A stretch of DNA of 10,668 bases, taken from contig PATG01000036.1 in the NCBI GenBank assembly GCA_002713555.1, forward strand, positions 1 to 10,668, given 5' to 3'. Made by a program: the position numbers and the translations under genes. The stretch is from Planctomycetaceae bacterium (GTDB lineage Bacteria > Planctomycetota > Planctomycetia > Pirellulales > Lacipirellulaceae). Shown piece after piece: positions 6,652-10,668 of the stretch (position 1 is the first letter of the stretch; every line of letters starts with the position of its first letter). The notes under the pieces were generated by a model that did not search any database, was not told the DNA's origin, and saw nothing but the letters and a program-made list of their open reading frames with translations.

Positions 6652-6908
6652 GTCATTTCTCCCCAAAGCTGGTGATGAAACCGACTAAATCCAATTGTTA
6701 CGCAAATTGACATCCTGGCTGAGACTGTTCTTTATTGGCAGTTTCAAGCACTCCTGAGTATCCTGGATTCTTAAAAAGTGTCAAGCGAATCAGGCCACGA
6801 AGCTGCAAGTCAAGTCCTGAAAAACATCACCCAAAAATGTCTTTAGCCTTTCCGCACCACGCCAACACGCAGCCAGGAGAATGACCTGGGAGGTTCCAAT
6901 GCCATATA

Positions 6909-7688
6909 TCAAGAAGTCGCTTTATCCGGGCTAGCCTGCCAGCGTGCTTGGATTGCAGCGCTAAACTGTTCCACCAGCTGCTGCTGCACTACCCCGCTGC
7001 GTCCCCTCACGCAGACTCCGCCACGAACAGCAACCACATCCAGCGAATTCTGGGGCAACTGGGCCAGCATTGTTGTGGTGAGCCCTCCCGCGACAACCGA
7101 TTGCAAGTTGGCACGATCCGCCGTCCTGAGAATCTCTGCAAGCACCTGAGGGGACAAATGGGAGAGCAGGGGCCCAGAATGCTTATCGAACGTATCGATG
7201 AGTAAATATTGGAATGCGTTCTTAATGGCCTCTCGTACTATGTCTTGCGGAGCAGGGCTTCGAGCCTGCCGGTTGTCTGCATAAACCACGGCAACCAATT
7301 GCTTGCCAAAACGGGCCACTTCGTGCGAAGCTGCTTGCCAGCGTTCGGGCCAGTCGCTTTGTTGATCGCAATCCGACAGCCCTAATTTCACCACCTGGAT
7401 TTCCGGAATGCCGAGCAAGTCACGAGCCTTTGAGGTCGTCCAATCCGTCAATTCACCCAAAGCTGCTGAAACGAGACCCCGGTTGGCGACGGCCTTGACC
7501 ACAGCACGTGCCGTTTCTGGGCACACCGCTCCCAATGAGCCAGCCTGCGGTTCTTTCAAGTCAATCCAATCCGCACCACCGGCAAGCGCAGCTTCGGCTT
7601 CGGAAACGTCTCGGACGCTAACTAGTAATTTGGGCAGAGCCAAAGTCTGAGATGCAGAAGTATTTATGGATATTCCCTCAGTATTCAT
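6909..7688 (-). CDS. mfnB: (5-formylfuran-3-yl)methyl phosphate synthase (MfnB/DUF556 family)
   Basis: A 259-residue TIM-barrel protein. MfnB condenses two glyceraldehyde-3-phosphate into the furan phosphate precursor of methanofuran-type cofactors, which act as formyl carriers in tetrahydromethanopterin-linked C1 metabolism. Family hallmarks are LVSVRDVSEAEAALAGGADW (22-41), the active-site segment IDLKEPQAGSLGA (42-54, with the presumed Schiff-base Lys45), VVKLGLS, VAVVYAD, LLIDTFDKHSG with a second conserved lysine, VVAGGL, and DVVAVRGGVC near the C-terminus. These align by eye with the Methanocaldococcus enzyme. The first 19 residues are an N-terminal extension, so the true start could be slightly internal. 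It lies 29 nt downstream of a membrane protein gene on the same strand and is probably co-transcribed with it. Bacterial copies are typical of methylotrophs and Planctomycetes carrying H4MPT genes; none of the other pathway genes is in this window. Confidence 0.88.
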   Translation of the reverse strand: MNTEGISINTSASQTLALPKLLVSVRDVSEAEAALAGGADWIDLKEPQAGSLGAVCPETARAVVKAVANRGLVSAALGELTDWTTSKARDLLGIPEIQVVKLGLSDCDQQSDWPERWQAASHEVARFGKQLVAVVYADNRQARSPAPQDIVREAIKNAFQYLLIDTFDKHSGPLLSHLSPQVLAEILRTADRANLQSVVAGGLTTTMLAQLPQNSLDVVAVRGGVCVRGRSGVVQQQLVEQFSAAIQARWQASPDKATS

Positions 7689-7717
7689 GATTGGATCTTT
7701 CGCGGTCGGTGCTATCC

Positions 7718-8245
7718 CTAACCTTCACTCTGCTCCTGCAAAACCTCATGAAGTCGATGGTTGAGTCGTCGGATCGTTTCGGATGTCAAGGGTTCGCACC
7801 AGATACCGCGAATTGTAATATAGCCCTCAGACCATTCGCCAAGGGCCTGTTTGACATCTCGACACAACCACTGCGGATGACGTTGCGATAGTCGAGCAAT
7901 CAAGTTGACAGTCTTTGTCTGATTGTCATTGCTGACGGGCAATTCAGCAGGTCCCTGGCCCAGAAAAAAAGCTTCGACCACCTGCACGGGAACTACGATG
8001 GGACCTCCTGCCTTGAGAAAGAACAATACCTGGCCATTGCGATACGTAATTCGGGGCTGTATCCACTGGTAAGCCAATCCGGCCAAAAGCAAGCCAGCTA
8101 CTGCCAAACAAACAATCCCCAGCCCCCAGGTCAGTGAAGATCCGTCCGACATGGAAAACGCCAGGCCCAGCAGGCCTAGGGCGGCCACAGGCACCATGGC
8201 CAGAATTAAGACTCTCCGATTGGATCGCAACCAGACTTCAGACAT
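7718..8245 (-). CDS. Two-TM membrane protein of unknown function
   Basis: A 175-residue protein with two N-terminal membrane helices (about 11-31 and 38-61) and a soluble C-terminal domain of about 110 residues. The domain opens with ITYRNGQVLFFLKAGGPIVVPVQVVEAFFLGQGP (66-99), a beta-rich segment resembling bacterial PH-like membrane-anchored domains. It continues with LIARLSQRHPQWLCRDVKQALGEW and ends in a helix. I do not recognise the family with certainty. The ATG at 8245 starts a short basic N-terminus; no Shine-Dalgarno site precedes it. MfnB starts 29 nt after its stop, suggesting an operon, but nothing in the sequence shows a role in cofactor synthesis. Confidence 0.75.
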   Translation of the reverse strand: MSEVWLRSNRRVLILAMVPVAALGLLGLAFSMSDGSSLTWGLGIVCLAVAGLLLAGLAYQWIQPRITYRNGQVLFFLKAGGPIVVPVQVVEAFFLGQGPAELPVSNDNQTKTVNLIARLSQRHPQWLCRDVKQALGEWSEGYITIRGIWCEPLTSETIRRLNHRLHEVLQEQSEG

Positions 8246-8678
8246 AAGGCAGGGGGTCGGTTCGAGACAAAATGAGGAAATGCTATGGATTCAGGGGGGC
8301 TTTGAGTGTACTAGAGTGAGCACATTTCAGAAAGCAGTACCCGCTAATCAGGATCATTCGAATTGTAGCGAAGAGCCCATCGGACGGGAGTCCCAGAAGA
8401 ACGTGTAGCGGAGATAGCTCTGGACATTTCCTGCAAATCACAACCTAGCTTTACAGGAGTGGCCTCCGCCTGCAGAAAAACTTGGCAACCAAAAGCCAAA
8501 GGTGCTCGAGGTGAAAAAGCTGTCTGGCCCGGATATTTCACCAACTTCGTGCAAAAGTAAGCTGATCAACAGGCATAGACTTACGCTTCGACACTTCGTA
8601 GTCTTTCAACGTGTAATGTGCGTCGAAATCCAATGCTGAGAAAAAGCATACGGGTAGACGCAGTAAGTGAAGAATCCT
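8246..8678. other. Divergent intergenic region
   Basis: This lies between the divergent membrane protein and ion transporter genes and should contain both promoters, though I cannot point to a good -35/-10 pair. A minus-strand open frame at 8344-8544 (66 codons, TTG start) has no domain character or ribosome binding site and is not called. A tRNA-like T-loop string GGTTCGAGAC (near 8259) has no tRNA around it. Confidence 0.4.
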
Positions 8679-10370
8679 ATGGCAGCGGACATTGCAAGCA
8701 TGACAGCAAAAACATCCCATGGCAATAAGCTCGTCTGGGTCATTATCTTCGTTATTGGACTCTATCTGATGAGTGCTGTCGGTGGACTACCCCAGCATGC
8801 TACCAAACTTGTCACCGATGCCCACGTGCACCATTTGGAGAGCGTTGCAGATCCTGGTCATCTTTCCGAAGAAGACCATACCTCCCATTTGGCCCCACCC
8901 TACTGGACCGTGGTGCCATTTATTTTATTGCTGGGTGCAATTGCACTTTTTCCGCTACTCCATCGAACGGAACTTTGGTGGGAGAATAATGCCAATCGGT
9001 TTAAAGTAGCAGCTATCCTGGCAGCTTTGACACTTAGTTATTACGCGTTCCTTCATACGTCTCCTATCGAAGCACACTGGCCGGCACATCAGGTCATTGA
9101 TGCTACGGACAGCTTCCTACAGACAGGCTTCATAAACGCGATCCTCGGTAACGCAATACTCTCTGAATTTGTTCCGTTTATTATTTTGCTATTCAGTCTT
9201 TATACGATTGCAGGTGGTATCCGAATCGAAGGCGACCTGCAAGCGAATCCTCTCACCAATGCATTCTTTATTGCAGCGGGAGGTTTACTGGCCAGCTTTA
9301 TCGGCACTACAGGTGCGGCCATGCTGCTGATCCGTCCACTGTTAGAAACAAACAAAGAACGCAAATATGTTTGTCACACGGTAATCTTCTTCATTTTCGT
9401 GGTATGCAACTGCGGTGGCTGCTTATTGCCCATTGGAGATCCACCCTTATTCCTCGGCTATCTGGCGGGAGTCTCGTTTACCTGGACACTCGGCCTTTGG
9501 GAAGAATGGCTGTTTGTCAATGGCCTGTTGTTACTAGTCTATTGTTTAGCAGATCAGTTTTTCTACTATCCTCAAGAGGCACTGTGCGATATCAAACGAG
9601 ATGTTGCTCAAACCCGTCGACTCGATATCAGCGGCTTGGCCTTAAACGGCCCTTTGCTCTTAGGCGTCGTATTGGCGGTTGCCTTCCTTGACCCGAACAA
9701 AGCGATACCCGGCACCCATTGGCACGCCTGGATGTATCTACGAGAAGTCTGTCAACTGGGACTCGTTGCTCTCTCGCTTTACTTTGGAAGCAAAGTTATT
9801 CGTGAGAAAAACAACTTCAATTACCATGCAATCGTGGAAGTGGCCGCTTTGTTCATTGGCATCTTCATATGCATGCAACCCGCACTGCAGATTTTGGCGG
9901 AACAGGGGAAAGTGCTTGCTGAATCACTTACTCCGGCTGGTTTTTTCTGGGCTACGGGCGGATTGTCCTCCTTCCTGGACAATGCTCCTACTTACCTGGT
10001 TTTCTTCAAATCGGCACAAGATCTAACAGTCATGGGTCCCACTGCAGGCATCGAAGAAATGGTACTTCGTGGAATTGCCTTGGGGGCAGTCTTCATGGGT
10101 GCCATGACCTACATTGGCAACGGTCCCAACTTCATGGTCAAGGCAATTGCTGAAAAGTCCGGTGTTAAGATGCCCAGCTTTTTTGGCTACATGGCCTATA
10201 GCTGCACGATCCTTTTACCGATCTTGCTACTCACCCATTGGCGTTACCTGAGCGCTGAAGCCGTTGCGACTCATAACCAGCAAGTCGTGGTCCCCTCAGC
10301 AAATGCCACCGTGACAAGCCCTCTATCTGACCACCCCTTAACCTCGGCAGCAGAAAGATCTAGCCATTAA
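8679..10370 (+). CDS. Sodium:proton antiporter / CitMHS_2-type ion transporter
   Basis: A 563-residue polytopic membrane protein of the ion transporter superfamily (CitMHS_2-like, NhaD-related). There are roughly a dozen hydrophobic segments, the first at about 18-36. Family motifs are [16 protein letters not shown] (207-222), [18 protein letters not shown] (243-260), [14 protein letters not shown] (430-443, the DNAPT motif with the likely ion-binding Asp434) and [15 protein letters not shown] (476-490). The likely function is Na+/H+ exchange; transport of citrate or another organic anion cannot be excluded. Unusual points are a His/Asp-rich hydrophilic loop at about 40-73 and three cysteines spaced CxCxxC at 243-248. 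A GTG at 8667 gives four more residues; I prefer the ATG at 8679, which has GAAG 6 nt upstream. No partner genes are adjacent, so it is probably transcribed alone. Confidence 0.87.
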   Translation: MAADIASMTAKTSHGNKLVWVIIFVIGLYLMSAVGGLPQHATKLVTDAHVHHLESVADPGHLSEEDHTSHLAPPYWTVVPFILLLGAIALFPLLHRTELWWENNANRFKVAAILAALTLSYYAFLHTSPIEAHWPAHQVIDATDSFLQTGFINAILGNAILSEFVPFIILLFSLYTIAGGIRIEGDLQANPLTNAFFIAAGGLLASFIGTTGAAMLLIRPLLETNKERKYVCHTVIFFIFVVCNCGGCLLPIGDPPLFLGYLAGVSFTWTLGLWEEWLFVNGLLLLVYCLADQFFYYPQEALCDIKRDVAQTRRLDISGLALNGPLLLGVVLAVAFLDPNKAIPGTHWHAWMYLREVCQLGLVALSLYFGSKVIREKNNFNYHAIVEVAALFIGIFICMQPALQILAEQGKVLAESLTPAGFFWATGGLSSFLDNAPTYLVFFKSAQDLTVMGPTAGIEEMVLRGIALGAVFMGAMTYIGNGPNFMVKAIAEKSGVKMPSFFGYMAYSCTILLPILLLTHWRYLSAEAVATHNQQVVVPSANATVTSPLSDHPLTSAAERSSH

Positions 10371-10591
10371 GATCCGCAGGAGTCCCATTCCACATCGGCC
10401 TACCAGCACGAAGCTTGTCACCGTAAAATGCCTGGAACCGGCTTCAAAACTCCTACTCTATCGCTAGCTACAAACGTATTTTGCAACCGGCTCTGGTTTG
10501 ATTTGCAACTGCACCTTAATGTTTGTAGAATCTCGCTGCTTTTCATGAATACGAACATCCCTATAAACACTCCAAACCAAAACTCCCGACT
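10371..10591. other. Intergenic region after the transporter
   Basis: There is no hairpin with a T-tract and no gene I can support. The short open frame at 10428-10628 overlaps the start of the better-supported downstream gene in another frame. Confidence 0.4.
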
Positions 10592-10668
10592 GTGCCAACA
10601 CCCACCATCACCGAGTCCAATGAGCTAGCCCAACTTTGCCAGCAACTCGAATCTGCCGAACTCATTGG
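10592..10668 (+). CDS. rnd: Probable ribonuclease D, N-terminus (partial)
   Basis: From a GTG at 10592 the frame is open to the window edge (25 complete codons), reading about VPTPTITESNELAQLCQQLE then SAELIG. This matches the opening of DEDD-type 3'-5' exoribonuclease D proteins, in which I-T-x-x-x-E-L-x-x-L-C is followed shortly by the first catalytic DTEF motif; that motif would lie just outside the window. RNase D acts in tRNA 3' maturation. The frame has a stop at 10526-10528 and no ATG or other standard start before this GTG. No Shine-Dalgarno site is visible. The call rests on a short stretch and is tentative. Confidence 0.5.
   Translation, partial: MPTPTITESNELAQLCQQLESAELI

Noticed and set aside
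8250..8275. tRNA T-loop-like string GGTTCGAGAC
   Set aside because: No acceptor, D or anticodon arms surround it.
8344..8544. Minus-strand 66-codon open frame with TTG start in the divergent intergenic region
   Set aside because: No start signal, no similarity I recognise, and it sits where two promoters are expected.
1..10668. CRISPR array, insertion sequence, prophage, rRNA
   Set aside because: No regularly spaced repeats, transposase, phage genes or rRNA segments were seen.

Overview
The window looks like a mid-GC, low-coding-density bacterial chromosome segment, most likely a planctomycete of the Pirellulales type. That placement is inferred from protein families, not from a marker gene. 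The indicators are a secreted thioredoxin fused to YHS-like domains, a repeated STN-domain protein, a CitMHS_2-type antiporter, a polyhydroxyalkanoic-acid-system protein, and an MfnB homologue of the methanofuran-type C1 cofactor pathway. Long intergenic regions and frequent lack of Shine-Dalgarno sites fit the same picture.

Layout, left to right. (1) 1-177 (-): N-terminus of an Asn/Arg/Gly-rich basic protein running off the left edge, possibly the tail of transcription terminator Rho. (2) 178-1817: about 1.6 kb without a convincing gene, containing a run of consecutive inverted repeats at 782-991, with an AT-rich pair at 1043-1094. (3) 1818-3176 (+): exported thioredoxin-YHS protein followed by a strong intrinsic terminator. 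(4) 3238-3675: convergent intergenic region holding a compact, closed, multibranched fold at about 3307-3464 that I propose as an undescribed structured RNA. (5) 3676-4338 (-): HEAT/TPR protein, divergent from (6) 4662-5642 (+): exported STN-repeat protein. (7) Minus-strand cluster, read right to left: a two-TM membrane protein (8245-7718), MfnB (7688-6909, 29 nt downstream), a 65-residue acidic small protein (6651-6454), and a PHA-system protein (6319-6017), with an intrinsic terminator at 5759-5791. (8) 8679-10370 (+): ion transporter of the CitMHS_2/NhaD type. (9) 10592-end (+): N-terminus of a probable ribonuclease D.

Functionally the genes are mixed. MfnB points to tetrahydromethanopterin/methylofuran-dependent C1 chemistry and the PHA-system protein to carbon storage. 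The thioredoxin-YHS and STN proteins are exported. The antiporter is for ion homeostasis. No mobile element, tRNA, rRNA, CRISPR array or phage gene is visible. The most unusual material is non-coding: the fold at 3307-3464 and the hairpin array at 782-991.
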